Shown here piece after piece: positions 1 to 9,504 of a DNA stretch of 64,000 nucleotides. Position numbers and translations under genes: made by a program. Position 1 is the first letter of the stretch; each line of letters starts with the position of its first letter. The DNA comes from Achromobacter dolens (GTDB lineage Bacteria; Pseudomonadota; Gammaproteobacteria; Burkholderiales; Burkholderiaceae_B), in the NCBI RefSeq assembly GCF_902859745.1, contig NZ_CADIJW010000003.1, positions 62,001 to 126,000 of the forward strand. The letters run 5' to 3'. The notes beneath the pieces are model-generated. The model was not told the origin of the DNA, made no database searches, and saw only the letters and a list, made by a program, of their open reading frames with translations.

Positions 1-345
1 GGCTGGATGCTGCTGATCGTGATCGTGTTCTACCTGGTGCTGGGCTGCTTCATGGAGACCCTGTCGATGATGATCACGACCATCCCCATCGTCGCGCCCA
101 TCATGATCGCGCTGGGCTACGACCCGATCTGGCTGGGCATCATCATCATCATCCTGGTCGAGGCCGCGCTGATCACGCCGCCGGTGGGGCTGAACCTGTT
201 CGTGGTGCAGAGCCTGCGCAAGAGCGGCTCGATGAGCGCCGTGATCACCGGCAGCCTGCCGTTCGTGCTGGCCATGTTCGTGATGCTGGCGTTGCTGGCG
301 TGGTGGCCCGACCTGGCCCTGTGGCTGCCGCGCGTGTTCGGCTAG
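1..345 (+). CDS. TRAP transporter large permease (DctM-type), C-terminal part
   Basis: The reading frame is open at the left edge, so only the last 114 residues are visible. They are very hydrophobic and contain the DctM-type stretch ITPPVGLNLFVVQ, also found in the complete DctM of this window (ITPPVGFNLFVLS, 10912-12213). The family is the 12-helix membrane subunit of tripartite ATP-independent periplasmic transporters, which import organic acids using a sodium gradient. The DUF2848 and amidase genes follow on the same strand, suggesting that the substrate is an amide or related organic acid; that link is inference. The small permease and binding protein must lie to the left of the window. 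Confidence 0.85.
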   Translation, partial: GWMLLIVIVFYLVLGCFMETLSMMITTIPIVAPIMIALGYDPIWLGIIIIILVEAALITPPVGLNLFVVQSLRKSGSMSAVITGSLPFVLAMFVMLALLAWWPDLALWLPRVFG

Positions 346-416
346 CCCCGGTATCCCTTCGGGCACGGCCGCGCGGCCGTGCCCATTCTTCCCCGTTTAC
401 CTCCGCAGGACTTTTC

Positions 417-1100
417 ATGAAAGCCGTATTCCAGATCGAAGCCGATTCCCCCCGCCAGGTCGAGGTGGACTTCAATACCCTCATCGTGGCCGGCTGGGCC
501 GGGCGCGACCTCGCCGCCATCGAGCACCACATCGAGGAACTGGCCGCCATCGGCGTGCCGCGTCCCACCAGCGTGCCGCTGTACTACCGCATCGCCGACA
601 ACCAGTTGACCCAGGCCGAACGGGTGCAGGCGGTGGGCGGCGATTCGTCCGGCGAGGTCGAGACCTTCGTGTTCGCGGCCGACGGCGAAATGTACGTGAG
701 CATTGCCTCGGACCACACCGACCGCAAGCTGGAGACGGTCAGTGTGGCCATGTCCAAGCAGGTCTGCGTCAAGCCGGTGGCGACCTCGGCGTGGCGCCTG
801 GCCGACGTGGCCGAATACTGGGACGAACTGGTAATCCGTTCGTACATCGTCGAGAACGGCGCCGAGGTGCTGTACCAGGAAGGCCCGCTGGCCTCGCTGC
901 GCACGCCGCAGGACCTGATCGCCGGCTACACCGGCGGCGGCGCCACGCTGCCCGAAGGCGCCGGCATGACCTGCGGCACCGTCGGCGCCATCGGCGGCAT
1001 CCGCCCGTCGGCCGAATTCACCATGGAACTGTTCGATCCGCGCCGCCAACGCAGCCTGCGCCACCGTTATCATGTCGAGATCCTGCCGGTGGTGGCCTGA
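417..1100 (+). CDS. DUF2848 family protein
   Basis: A 227-residue soluble protein without a signal peptide. The start MKAVFQIEA was chosen because an AGGA-type ribosome site (CGCAGGAC) lies just upstream; longer in-frame extensions run into the preceding permease. The sequence resembles the DUF2848 family by its overall pattern, including a glycine-rich C-terminal part (AGMTCGTVGAIGG) reminiscent of fumarylacetoacetate-hydrolase-like folds. Its biochemical role is unknown. It lies between a TRAP permease and an amidase on the same strand, which suggests a shared catabolic unit. The family call is from memory of the family's look. Confidence 0.7.
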   Translation: MKAVFQIEADSPRQVEVDFNTLIVAGWAGRDLAAIEHHIEELAAIGVPRPTSVPLYYRIADNQLTQAERVQAVGGDSSGEVETFVFAADGEMYVSIASDHTDRKLETVSVAMSKQVCVKPVATSAWRLADVAEYWDELVIRSYIVENGAEVLYQEGPLASLRTPQDLIAGYTGGGATLPEGAGMTCGTVGAIGGIRPSAEFTMELFDPRRQRSLRHRYHVEILPVVA

Positions 1101-1192
1101 CGCCCGGCAGGCGCCCTGATTGCCATGACGCGCCCCTGCGGGGCGCGCCGGTCCAACACTTTTCATGCCGCCCCGCGGCCCCCTGGAACCGT

Positions 1193-2539
1193 ATGCTTTC
1201 GACCCTGAATGACCTGACCGCCGCCCTGAACGACGGCCGCACCACTTCCGTTGAACTGACCGAGGCCGCCCTGGCTCGCGCCAACGATCCGGCCGGCGAG
1301 GGCGCCCGCGCCTTCACCCGCCTGTATGCCGAGGCGGCGCTGGCCCAGGCCCGCGCCTCGGACACGCTGCGCGCCGCCGGCATCGTGCGCTCGGCCATCG
1401 AGGGCCTGCCGATCAGCATCAAGGACCTGTTCGACATCGAGGGCGAGACCACCATGGCCGGCTCGGTGGCGCGCGAGGGCGAACCGGCGGCCGACGCCAA
1501 CGCCGAAGTGGTGCAGCGCCTGATCGCCGCCGGCGCGGTCATCATCGGCCGCACCAACATGACCGAATTCGCCTATTCGGGCCTGGGCATCAACCCCCAT
1601 TACGGCACGCCGCTGAACCCCTGGGACCGCGCCACGGGCCGCATTCCCGGCGGCTCCTCGTCGGGCGCGGCGGTGTCGGTGGCAGACGGCATGGCGGTGG
1701 CCGCCATCGGTTCGGACACCGGCGGCTCGGTGCGCATTCCCGCCGCCCTGTGCGGCCTGACCGGCTTCAAGCCCAGCGCCTGGCGCGTGTCGATGGAAGG
1801 CGTGCTGCCGCTGTCGGCCAACCTGGATTCCATCGGCCCCATCGCCGCCAGCGTGCGCTGCTGCGCCGAACTCGACGCCATCCTGTCGGGCGAGGGCGGG
1901 CCGGTGCCCGAGGCGCTGCCGCTGCGCGGCCTGCGCCTGGCGGTGCCCCAGACGCTGGCGCTGGATGCCATGGACAAGCACGTGTCCGACACCTTCGCGC
2001 GCACCGTGGCGCGGTTGGCAGAGGCTGGCGCGCTGGTCGACGAGGTTGCCATCCCGGAATTCGCCGAGCTGGCCGGCATCAACGCCAAGGGCGGCTTCAC
2101 CGCCGCCGAGGCCTGGGCCTGGCATCGCGACCTGATCGCCCGCGCCGGCAAGCGTTACGATCCGCGCGTGGTGTCGCGCATCATGCGCGGCAAGGACATG
2201 AGCGCCGCCGACTACCTGGACCTGCTGGACGCGCGCGAAGCCTGGGTCGCCGCGGTCGACCGCCGCATCGCCGGCTACGATGCGCTGATCCTGCCGACCA
2301 CGCCGATCGTGGCGCCGGCCGTGGCCGACCTGACGGCCTCGGATGAAGCCTATTACGCCGCCAACGGCCTGATCCTGCGCAATCCCACGCTGATCAACTT
2401 CCTCGACGGCTGCGCGCTGTCGCTGCCTTGCCACGCCGACGGCAGCGCGCCGGTCGGCCTGATGATCGCCGGCAGCAACGGCGCCGACCGCCGCATCCTG
2501 GCCATTGGCCTGGCGGTCGAGGAACTGCTCGCGGGTTGA
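1193..2539 (+). CDS. Amidase signature family hydrolase
   Basis: A 448-residue amidase of the GatA/AtzF superfamily, hydrolysing a carboxamide to acid plus ammonia. The Ser-cisSer-Lys triad is visible: Lys77 in ISIKDLFD, Ser156 in GGSSSGAA and the nucleophile Ser179 in GSDTGGSVR. The start MLSTLND is preferred because the longer frame upstream is an extension through the previous gene. No gatC or gatB homologue is adjacent, so this is probably a catabolic amidase rather than tRNA amidotransferase subunit A. Position after the TRAP permease and DUF2848 gene suggests degradation of an imported amide, but the substrate cannot be read from the sequence. Confidence 0.88.
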   Translation: MLSTLNDLTAALNDGRTTSVELTEAALARANDPAGEGARAFTRLYAEAALAQARASDTLRAAGIVRSAIEGLPISIKDLFDIEGETTMAGSVAREGEPAADANAEVVQRLIAAGAVIIGRTNMTEFAYSGLGINPHYGTPLNPWDRATGRIPGGSSSGAAVSVADGMAVAAIGSDTGGSVRIPAALCGLTGFKPSAWRVSMEGVLPLSANLDSIGPIAASVRCCAELDAILSGEGGPVPEALPLRGLRLAVPQTLALDAMDKHVSDTFARTVARLAEAGALVDEVAIPEFAELAGINAKGGFTAAEAWAWHRDLIARAGKRYDPRVVSRIMRGKDMSAADYLDLLDAREAWVAAVDRRIAGYDALILPTTPIVAPAVADLTASDEAYYAANGLILRNPTLINFLDGCALSLPCHADGSAPVGLMIAGSNGADRRILAIGLAVEELLAG

Positions 2540-2733
2540 ACCCGGACCGGGGCCGCGCCCGCTCTCGGCCCCGGGCCGCCCGCTGTCGGGCCTTGCTTCG
2601 CGGGGACGGCTGTCGGGCGGGGATGGCGGCCGCGCGGGCGGGCAGGGCGGTGTTTTCCGCCATATCGGAACCGTCCCCCAGACGCTAACATCCAGGCTGG
2701 ACATGCCGCGCAACGGGGCAGGATACGGGCGCC

Positions 2734-3645
2734 ATGATAGATCTGCGCAATATCGAGACGTTTTTCTGGGTGGCCACGCTGGGCGGCTTTCGCGCCGCGG
2801 CCGAAAAGCTCAATGCCACTCAACCGGCGATTTCCCAGCGCATCGCGTCGCTGGAATCCGACCTGGGCATCCGCCTGTTCGACCGCGACGTGCGCGGCAT
2901 CAAGCTGACCGGCAAGGGCCAGGAACTGCTGTCACACGCCGAGCGCATGCTGCAACTGCGCCGCGACATGCAGGAAGCGGCGCGGGCCAAGAGCGTTATG
3001 ACCGGCACCCTGCGGCTGGGCGTGTCCGAGACCATCGTGCATACCTGGCTGCCGACGCTGATGGAATACCTGCACGACGCCTACCCGGCGCTGATGGTCG
3101 AGATCCAGGTGGACACCACTACCGTGCTCAAGACCCAACTGGCCTCGCGCCAGATCGACCTGGCGTTCCTGCTGGGGCCGATGGAAGAGCCGCGCATCGA
3201 AAACCTGTACCTGTGCAATTACCCGCTCAGTTGGGTCGCCAGCCCCAAGCTGAAGGTGGGACGCCAGCCCATCAGCCTGAAGCGGCTGGGGGAGTGGCCG
3301 GTCATCACCTATTCGTCCACCACCGATCCGCACCGCGCGGTGCGGCAATTGCTGCAGCAGGCCGGCGTGGACGCGCCGCGCATGTATGGCAGTTCGGCGC
3401 TGAGCGTGATCGTGCGCATGGCGCTCGACGGCATCGGCACCGCCGTGATCGCCCCGGTGATCCTGCGCAAGGAGCTGACCCAGGGCGAGCTGCGGGTGCT
3501 GGAGGTCAAGGCGCCGGCGTTGCCGCCGCTGCACTACACCGCCTGCTGGATGCAGGGCCCCGACAGCCAGGTGCCGCGCACCGTGGCCGAGGCCGCCCAG
3601 CACATTGCGCGTGAAGAAGCGCTGCGCCATCCGGCAAAACCCTGA
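2734..3645 (+). CDS. LysR family transcriptional regulator
   Basis: A 303-residue LysR-type regulator. The N-terminal winged helix-turn-helix covers about residues 1-60 ([23 protein letters not shown]), with the family's AIS-Q-I signature, followed by a periplasmic-binding-like effector domain to the C-terminus. The gene starts 194 bp after the amidase on the same strand and precedes the DUF1445 gene by 95 bp. LysR regulators usually control neighbouring genes; likely targets are the amidase/TRAP unit upstream or the hydro-lyase and ABC transporter downstream. No clear T-N11-A operator was resolved. Confidence 0.93.
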   Translation: MIDLRNIETFFWVATLGGFRAAAEKLNATQPAISQRIASLESDLGIRLFDRDVRGIKLTGKGQELLSHAERMLQLRRDMQEAARAKSVMTGTLRLGVSETIVHTWLPTLMEYLHDAYPALMVEIQVDTTTVLKTQLASRQIDLAFLLGPMEEPRIENLYLCNYPLSWVASPKLKVGRQPISLKRLGEWPVITYSSTTDPHRAVRQLLQQAGVDAPRMYGSSALSVIVRMALDGIGTAVIAPVILRKELTQGELRVLEVKAPALPPLHYTACWMQGPDSQVPRTVAEAAQHIAREEALRHPAKP

Positions 3646-3740
3646 TAAGGAATTCTGATCGGGGTCTATCGCAACATGTGATTAGACGCCGGGCCCGAGT
3701 TCCGGTGCAATGGCGCCATACCAACACTGGCTTCAGGGGA

Positions 3741-4553
3741 ATGGACATGGCATTGGATTCGGCGGCCCGCAACAGCGTGGAACTGGCGCGTCGCGCAAGG
3801 CTCGACGCCCGCAGCGGCAAACTGAGCGGTCCCACGGCCAACCTGGCGCCGGGGCACGTGCAGGCCAACCTGGCGATCCTGCCGCGCGCGCTGGCGGCGG
3901 ATTTCCTGCATTTCTGCCAACGCAATCCCAAGCCGTGCCCATTGCTGGCCATGTCCGAGCCGGGCGATCCCTCCCTGCCCGAACTGGGCCAGGACATCGA
4001 CATCCGCACCGACATCCCGCGCTATCGCGTGTGGCGGAACGGCGAGCTGGTGGCCGAGCCGACCGACGTGCGCGACCTGTGGCGCGATGACCTGGTGTCG
4101 TTCCTGATCGGCTGCTCGTTCTCGTTCGAGGAAGCGATGCTGGACAACGGCCTGCCGGTGCGCCACATCGAGCAGGGCTGCAATGTGCCGATGTACCGCA
4201 CCAATATCCCGACCCATGCCGCCGGCGTCTTCGGCGGCCCGCTGGTGGTGTCGATGCGGCCCCTGAAGGCCGCCGACGCCATCCGCGCCATCCAGGTGAC
4301 CTCGCGTTTTCCCTCGGTGCACGGCGCCCCCGTGCATATCGGCGACCCCGCATTGATCGGGATTGCCGATATCGACCGACCGGATTATGGTGACGCGGTG
4401 GAGATCCGCGCCGGCGAGCTGCCGGTGTTCTGGGCCTGCGGCGTGACGCCGCAATCGGTGGTGGCCGCCGTGCGCCCCGATTTCTGCATCACCCACGCGC
4501 CCGGGCATATGCTGGTCACCGACCTGGTCAACAGCCGCATGGCGATCCTGTAG
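3741..4553 (+). CDS. Putative hydro-lyase, DUF1445/YcsI family
   Basis: A 270-residue soluble protein of the DUF1445 (YcsI, D-glutamate cyclase-like) family. Family-like segments seen are the early [20 protein letters not shown], the central [12 protein letters not shown], and the C-terminal [11 protein letters not shown] followed by ITHAPGHML. The start MDMALDS was taken because an AGGGG ribosome site lies directly before it; a longer in-frame start at 3678 lacks one. Members are annotated as hydro-lyases and lie near 5-oxoproline/allophanate-type genes in many bacteria. The adjacent ABC transporter begins about 300 bp downstream. Confidence 0.82.
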   Translation: MDMALDSAARNSVELARRARLDARSGKLSGPTANLAPGHVQANLAILPRALAADFLHFCQRNPKPCPLLAMSEPGDPSLPELGQDIDIRTDIPRYRVWRNGELVAEPTDVRDLWRDDLVSFLIGCSFSFEEAMLDNGLPVRHIEQGCNVPMYRTNIPTHAAGVFGGPLVVSMRPLKAADAIRAIQVTSRFPSVHGAPVHIGDPALIGIADIDRPDYGDAVEIRAGELPVFWACGVTPQSVVAAVRPDFCITHAPGHMLVTDLVNSRMAIL

Positions 4554-4730
4554 GCCGCGCTCCGATTCTCAGTCAACCGTCAGCGGAAAACCGCTAGAAA
4601 TCACAGTCTTCGCGCACTAGCAGTACCCATTACAAAGCGTCCATGGTCGGACGCGTCAGCAGCTTTGGTTTTGCCTCCAGAAAGATCCATGACAGGACAA
4701 GGGGAAAAGGCGACAAGAGTTCAAGATCCA

Positions 4731-4756
4731 CCACCCGTCGGACTGCGCACGGGTGG
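4731..4756 (+). repeat. Hairpin in the leader of the ABC transporter operon
   Basis: Inverted repeat CCACCCGT (4731-4738) and ACGGGTGG (4749-4756) with a 10-nt loop, in the 296-bp gap between the hydro-lyase and the binding-protein gene. No T-run follows, so a simple terminator is unlikely. The rest of this gap shows no gene; it must hold the promoter of the downstream operon. Confidence 0.4.
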
Positions 4757-4849
4757 CGGGTCGCCGCAGGCCCGGATTTCCCGGGCCCGGGGCCATGCGC
4801 CCCGCGTTTTGCATTGCTTTCACAGTGGAATTTCTCCAGGAGTCAGGTA

Positions 4850-6100
4850 ATGAAGATGAAGCTCATTGCGGGTGTCGCCGCGAGTCTGGCGCTGTTGGCC
4901 GCCGCGCCGACGCAGGCCCAGGTCAAGACCGTGAAGATCGGCGCGATCTATCCCCTGTCCGGCGCGCTGGCGTCCACCGGCGCCGAGATCAAGGCCGCGG
5001 TCGAACTGGCCGTGGACATCGTCAATAATCCGCATCCCGAACTGGAAGGGATCCCGCTGGCCGCGGGCGCCGGCCTGCCGGCGCTGGGCGGCGCCAAGAT
5101 CGAGGTCGTGTTCGGCGATTCGCAGGGCAAGCCCGAAGTGGGCCTGGCCGACGCGCAGCGGCTGATCGATCAGGAAAAGGTGGTGGCCCTGACCGGCGCC
5201 TACCAGTCGGCCGTCACCAAGACCGCCAGCCGCATCGCCGAGCAGCGCGGCATTCCCTACCTGAATGGCGAGTCCAGCAGCCCGGACCTGACCGAGCGCG
5301 GCTACAAGTGGTTCTTCCGCACCTCGCCCAACGACGACACCTTCGTCGAGAACATGATGCAGTTCCTGGACGGCGTGAAGGGCACGCCGACCGCCAAGAT
5401 CGCGGTGGTCTACGAGAATACCGACTTTGGCGTCAACACCTACAAGGCGGTCGAGAAGTTCGCCAAGCAGTACAAGCGCCAGGTGGTGGCCAACATCGCC
5501 TACAGCGCCGGTTCGGCCTCGGTGACGGCCGAGGTGCAGAAGCTGGCCGCCGCCAAGCCCGACGTGGCGATCTTCGCCAGCTACACCTCGGACGCCATGC
5601 TGTTCGTGCGCACCATGCGCGAAAGCAAGTACGCGCCGCCGGTGCTGCTGGCCAACGACGCCGGCTTCATCGATTCGCGCTTCGTGCAGGAAGTGGGCCC
5701 GCAGGTGCAGGGCGTGCTGACGCGCGACGTGTGGGGCAACGACGTCGCCGCCGCCAAGGCCGGCCTGAAGAAGATCAACGACATGTACAAGGCCAAGACC
5801 GGCAAGGACCTGAACGGCAACAACGCCCGTTCGATGCAGGGCGTGCTGGTGCTGGCCGATGCCATCAACCGCGCCGGTTCCACCGATCCGGAAGCGATCC
5901 GCAAGGCGCTGGCGGCCACCGACCTGGGCGAGGCGCAAGTGGCCATGCCCTGGGCCGGCGTGAAGTTCGACGACAAGGGCCAGAACACCAAGGGTTCGGG
6001 ACTGATCCTGGAACTGAAGGGCTCGTCCTACCAGACGGTCTGGCCGGAAAAGTACCGCACCGACAAGACGCTGCCCACGCTGCCGTTCTCCTGGAAGTAA
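4850..6100 (+). CDS. Branched-chain amino acid-type ABC transporter, substrate-binding protein
   Basis: A 416-residue periplasmic binding protein of the LivJ/LivK type. It starts MKMKLIAGVAAS, with a signal peptide cut after about residue 23 (PTQA-QVK), then the family opening VKIGAIYPLSGALASTGAEIK. A ribosome site (CCAGGAG) lies upstream of this start. It delivers ligand to the two permeases and two ATPases encoded directly downstream in one operon. Many such paralogues bind aromatic acids, amides or urea rather than leucine, so the ligand is open; the nearby hydro-lyase and amidase hint at an amino-acid derivative. Confidence 0.9.
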   Translation: MKMKLIAGVAASLALLAAAPTQAQVKTVKIGAIYPLSGALASTGAEIKAAVELAVDIVNNPHPELEGIPLAAGAGLPALGGAKIEVVFGDSQGKPEVGLADAQRLIDQEKVVALTGAYQSAVTKTASRIAEQRGIPYLNGESSSPDLTERGYKWFFRTSPNDDTFVENMMQFLDGVKGTPTAKIAVVYENTDFGVNTYKAVEKFAKQYKRQVVANIAYSAGSASVTAEVQKLAAAKPDVAIFASYTSDAMLFVRTMRESKYAPPVLLANDAGFIDSRFVQEVGPQVQGVLTRDVWGNDVAAAKAGLKKINDMYKAKTGKDLNGNNARSMQGVLVLADAINRAGSTDPEAIRKALAATDLGEAQVAMPWAGVKFDDKGQNTKGSGLILELKGSSYQTVWPEKYRTDKTLPTLPFSWK

Positions 6101-6145
6101 TCATCAGCCGTGGCGGGCCGCGGGGGCCCGCCACAGGAGCACTCC

Positions 6146-6997
6146 ATGTTTGAAGCTCTCTCGGCAGGCCTGTTCAACGGCCTGATCTATGCCGCGGTGG
6201 CTGTGGGGCTGGCGCTGATCTGGGGCATCACCGACGTCATCAACTTCGCCCATGGCGAATTCCTGATGCTCGGCATGTATGCCGCCTATTGGCTCTATAC
6301 CCTGGGTCATATCGACCCCACGCTGTCGGCCCCTCTGGTCGCCATCGTGCTGGCCTTCGTTGGTTTCCTCACTTATGCGCTGATCATCAAGCGCCTGCAG
6401 AAAGGTCCCGCCATGGCGGTGATCCTGGCCACCTTCGGCCTGGGCCTGGTGCTGCGGCAACTGGCGTTCATCGCCTTCAGCCCCGACTACCGCAGCCTGC
6501 CCGACACCCTGGTGTCCGGCAGCGTCACCGTGGCGGGCATCTCGCTGGGCCGTCCGCAGGTGGTGACCGGACTGATCGCGCTGGTGATGGTGGTCGCGCT
6601 GTTCGTGCTGGTGTACCGCACGCGCTGGGGCCATGCGCTGCAGGCGGTGGCCGAAGACCGCCAGGTGGCGGCGCTGGTCGGCATTTCGCCCGACCGCGTC
6701 AACGCCCAGGTCTGGATGCTGGGCAGCGCCGCCGTCGGCCTGGCCGGCGCGCTGCTGACCACGTTCTTCTACGTGTTCCCATCGGTGGGCACGGTATTCG
6801 GCCTGCTGGCTTTCGTGGCGGTCTGCATGGGCGGCTTCGGCTCGCTGCCGGGCGCCTTCATCGCGGGCATCCTGATCGGGATCATCGAGGCAATGACGGG
6901 CTACTTCGTGGCGCCGGCGCTGAAGACGGTCAGCGTCTTCATCCTCTTCATCCTGGTTCTCTGGTATCGGCCGCGCGGCCTGTTCGGGCGGTGGTGA
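6146..6997 (+). CDS. Branched-chain amino acid-type ABC transporter permease (LivH-like)
   Basis: A 283-residue inner-membrane permease with about eight hydrophobic segments and the LivH-type opening FNGLIYAAVAVGLALIWG and the stretch NFAHGEFLMLG. The start MFEALSAG is preceded by CAGGAG. It forms the translocation channel with the LivM-like protein encoded one base further on. It lies 45 bp after the binding-protein gene in the same operon. Confidence 0.92.
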   Translation: MFEALSAGLFNGLIYAAVAVGLALIWGITDVINFAHGEFLMLGMYAAYWLYTLGHIDPTLSAPLVAIVLAFVGFLTYALIIKRLQKGPAMAVILATFGLGLVLRQLAFIAFSPDYRSLPDTLVSGSVTVAGISLGRPQVVTGLIALVMVVALFVLVYRTRWGHALQAVAEDRQVAALVGISPDRVNAQVWMLGSAAVGLAGALLTTFFYVFPSVGTVFGLLAFVAVCMGGFGSLPGAFIAGILIGIIEAMTGYFVAPALKTVSVFILFILVLWYRPRGLFGRW

Positions 6998-6998
6998 C

Positions 6999-7988
6999 AT
7001 GACGACGACACAGAAAAAGGACGGCGCGGCCTCGGGCGTGCCGAAATGGCCGGTGGCCGTGGCCCTGGCGGCGGCGGTGCTGCTGGCGCTGGTGCCGCTG
7101 GTGGTGACCGACTCGTTCACCCTGCAGGTGCTGCTGCTGGCCATCATGTTCGGCGCGCTCGGCGCGTGCTGGAACCTGGTGGGCGGCTTTCTTGGGCGCA
7201 TTTCCTTCGGCCACGCGGTGTTCGTGGGCGTGGGCGGCTACACCACGCTGTTGCTGCTGCATCATCTGAAGCTGACACCATTGCTCGGCATTCCGCTGGG
7301 CGGCCTGATCAGCGCGGCGCTGGCCTGGCTGGTGGGCGGGCCGACGCTGCGCCTGTCCGGCCACTATTTCGCCATGGCCACCATCGCGCTGCTGCAGATC
7401 GGGCTGCTGCTGATGATCAACTGGGACTGGGCCGGCGGCGCGGTCGGGCTGGAGGCGCCGATCGGCGACGCCGCCTGGATGCTGCTGTTCCGCAGCAAGG
7501 TGCCGTACTACTGGATCGCGGTGGGGCTGGCGTTCCTGACGTTCTGCGCCACGTACTTCCTGGTGCATTCCAAGACCGGCTTCTATTGGCGCGCCATCAA
7601 TGGCGACGAAGCGGCCTCGCGCAGCCTGGGCGTGCCGGCGGACCGCTACAAGATGCTGGCGTTCGTGCTGTCCGCCGGCATGACCGGGGTGTGGGGCGGC
7701 TTCTTCGCCATGTACGTGGGCTTCATCGATCCTGAGTCGATGTTCAGCCTGACGATGTCGGTGCAGGTGGTGCTGGTGGCCATCCTGGGCGGCGTCGGCA
7801 CGCTGGTCGGTCCGTGGCTGGGCGCCGCGGTGCTGCTGCCGCTGTCGGAAGGCACGCGGGTGCTGTGGGGCAGTTCGGGCCTGGGCCTGGACCTGCTGAT
7901 TTTCGGGTTGGCGATCCTGCTCGTCACCCTGTTCCTGCCAGGCGGTCTGGTGACATTGAGGAGGCGCCGTGGCTCTGCTCGACGTTAA
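6999..7988 (+). CDS. Branched-chain amino acid-type ABC transporter permease (LivM-like)
   Basis: A 329-residue permease with a hydrophilic N-terminus and about nine membrane segments. The LivM-type stretches NLVGGFLGRISFGHAVF and the cytoplasmic coupling loop around INGDEAASRSLGV are present. It begins one base after livH ends, and its last 20 bases overlap the start of the first ATPase gene, so translation of the operon is tightly coupled. Confidence 0.92.
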   Translation: MTTTQKKDGAASGVPKWPVAVALAAAVLLALVPLVVTDSFTLQVLLLAIMFGALGACWNLVGGFLGRISFGHAVFVGVGGYTTLLLLHHLKLTPLLGIPLGGLISAALAWLVGGPTLRLSGHYFAMATIALLQIGLLLMINWDWAGGAVGLEAPIGDAAWMLLFRSKVPYYWIAVGLAFLTFCATYFLVHSKTGFYWRAINGDEAASRSLGVPADRYKMLAFVLSAGMTGVWGGFFAMYVGFIDPESMFSLTMSVQVVLVAILGGVGTLVGPWLGAAVLLPLSEGTRVLWGSSGLGLDLLIFGLAILLVTLFLPGGLVTLRRRRGSARR

Positions 7989-8691
7989 GAACCTGACCAA
8001 GCGCTTCGGCGGCCTGGTCGCCAACAAGGACATCTCGCTGTCGGTAGAGGCGGGTGAGATCGTCGCCATCATCGGTCCCAACGGCGCGGGCAAGAGCACG
8101 CTGTTCAACGGCCTGGTCGGCCATCACGAGCCGACCTCGGGCACGGTGGCGTTCGCCGGCGAGTCCATGATCGGCCGGCGGCCGGAGCAGGTCGCGGCCA
8201 TGGGCCTGGTGCGCACCTACCAGATCCCGCGCAGCTTCGGCCAGATGACGGTGTTGGAGAACGCCATGGTCGGCGCGCTGCTGCGCCATCCGCGCCTGCC
8301 CGACGCGCGTCGCGCGTCGGCGCGGGTGCTGGAGCTGGTGGGCCTGGCCGACCGCGCCGATACGCTGGCGGCCGAGTTGAACGTGGCAGGGCAGAAGCGG
8401 GTCGAGCTGGCGCGTGCGCTGGCGACCGAGCCGCGCATGCTGCTGCTGGACGAAGTGGCCGGCGGCCTCAATCCGGCCGAGGCCATCGCGCTGGCCGAGA
8501 TCCTGCGCGGCATCCATGCCGCCGGGGTCACGCTGATCATCGTCGAGCACGTGCTGGAGGTGGTGATGCGGCTGGCGCAACGGGTGCTGGTGTTGAATTT
8601 TGGCCAGATGATCGCGGAAGGGGCGCCCCAGGACATCGTGCGCCATCCCGCCGTGATCGAGGCTTATCTGGGGAGGAAGCACCGTGCCTGA
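7969..8691 (+). CDS. ABC transporter ATP-binding protein (LivG-like)
   Basis: A 240-residue ATPase starting at GTG inside the end of the LivM-like gene, after a GAGGCG ribosome site. Walker A is GPNGAGKST, and Walker B with the following residues is MLLLDEVAGGLNP. The signature motif is degenerate (NVAGQKRVELARAL, in place of LSGGQ), as is common in LivG proteins. It powers the Liv-like permease pair together with the LivF-like ATPase encoded next. Confidence 0.92.
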   Translation: MALLDVKNLTKRFGGLVANKDISLSVEAGEIVAIIGPNGAGKSTLFNGLVGHHEPTSGTVAFAGESMIGRRPEQVAAMGLVRTYQIPRSFGQMTVLENAMVGALLRHPRLPDARRASARVLELVGLADRADTLAAELNVAGQKRVELARALATEPRMLLLDEVAGGLNPAEAIALAEILRGIHAAGVTLIIVEHVLEVVMRLAQRVLVLNFGQMIAEGAPQDIVRHPAVIEAYLGRKHRA

Positions 8692-9403
8692 TGCGATGTT
8701 GAAGGTCGACAACCTGAGCGTGGCCTACGGCGGCGTGCAGGCCGTGCGCGACGTGTCGCTGGAAGTGCGGCAAGGCGAAATCGCCGCGCTGCTTGGCGCC
8801 AACGGCGCCGGCAAGTCCAGCACGCTGCTGGCCATCATCGGCTCGGTCAAGCCCAGGGAAGGCCGGGTCGTCTTCGAAGGGCGCGACATCACGGGAACGC
8901 CGCCGGACCAGTTGGTCAAGCAGGGTATCGCCATGATTCCGGAAGGCGCGCGGGTGTTCGCGCGCCAGCCGGTCGAGCAGAACCTGCGGCTGGGGGCGTA
9001 CACCGTGCGCGACGAGCGCATCTACCAGGAGCGGCTGGACAAGGTCTACACGCTGTTCCCGCGGCTCAAGGAGCGCCGTGAACAGCTCGCGGGCACCATG
9101 TCCGGCGGCGAGCGGCAGATGCTGGCGATCGGCCGCGCCCTGATGAGCGGGCCGCGGCTGCTGCTGATCGACGAGCCCAGCCTGGGCCTGTCGCCGCTGC
9201 TGGTGGAGCAGGTGTTCGACGCCCTGGCCGCGCTGAACCGCGACGATGGCCTGTCGGTGCTGCTGGTCGAGCAGAACATGACGCAGGCGCTGGAAGTGGC
9301 GTCGCGCGCCTATGTGATGCAGAGCGCGCGCATTGCGCTGTCGGGTGATGCCGCCGAGCTGGCGGCGTCGGACGAGGTGCGCAAGGCGTATCTCGGGATG
9401 TAG
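8684..9403 (+). CDS. ABC transporter ATP-binding protein (LivF-like)
   Basis: A 239-residue ATPase starting at GTG, overlapping the LivG-like gene by 8 bases. Walker A is GANGAGKSS, the signature is MSGGERQMLAIGRALM and Walker B is LLLIDEPSLGLSP. It ends the five-gene transporter operon; a strong hairpin terminator follows 27 bp downstream. Confidence 0.93.
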   Translation: MPDAMLKVDNLSVAYGGVQAVRDVSLEVRQGEIAALLGANGAGKSSTLLAIIGSVKPREGRVVFEGRDITGTPPDQLVKQGIAMIPEGARVFARQPVEQNLRLGAYTVRDERIYQERLDKVYTLFPRLKERREQLAGTMSGGERQMLAIGRALMSGPRLLLIDEPSLGLSPLLVEQVFDALAALNRDDGLSVLLVEQNMTQALEVASRAYVMQSARIALSGDAAELAASDEVRKAYLGM

Positions 9404-9430
9404 CCCGTCGGCCGCTTTCCGCCAGGCGAA

Positions 9431-9463
9431 AAAAAGCCCGTCGCGCGAGGCGACGGGCTTTTT
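9431..9463. terminator. Bidirectional rho-independent terminator between livF-like and porin genes
   Basis: Perfect 13-bp inverted repeat AAAAAGCCCGTCG / CGACGGGCTTTTT with a 7-nt loop, A-rich on the left and T-rich on the right. It can stop the ABC operon on the plus strand and the converging porin gene on the minus strand. Confidence 0.9.
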
Positions 9464-9504
9464 CTTGATAGGCGGCCGGGGGCGGGCCGACAGTCTCGAA
9501 GGAC

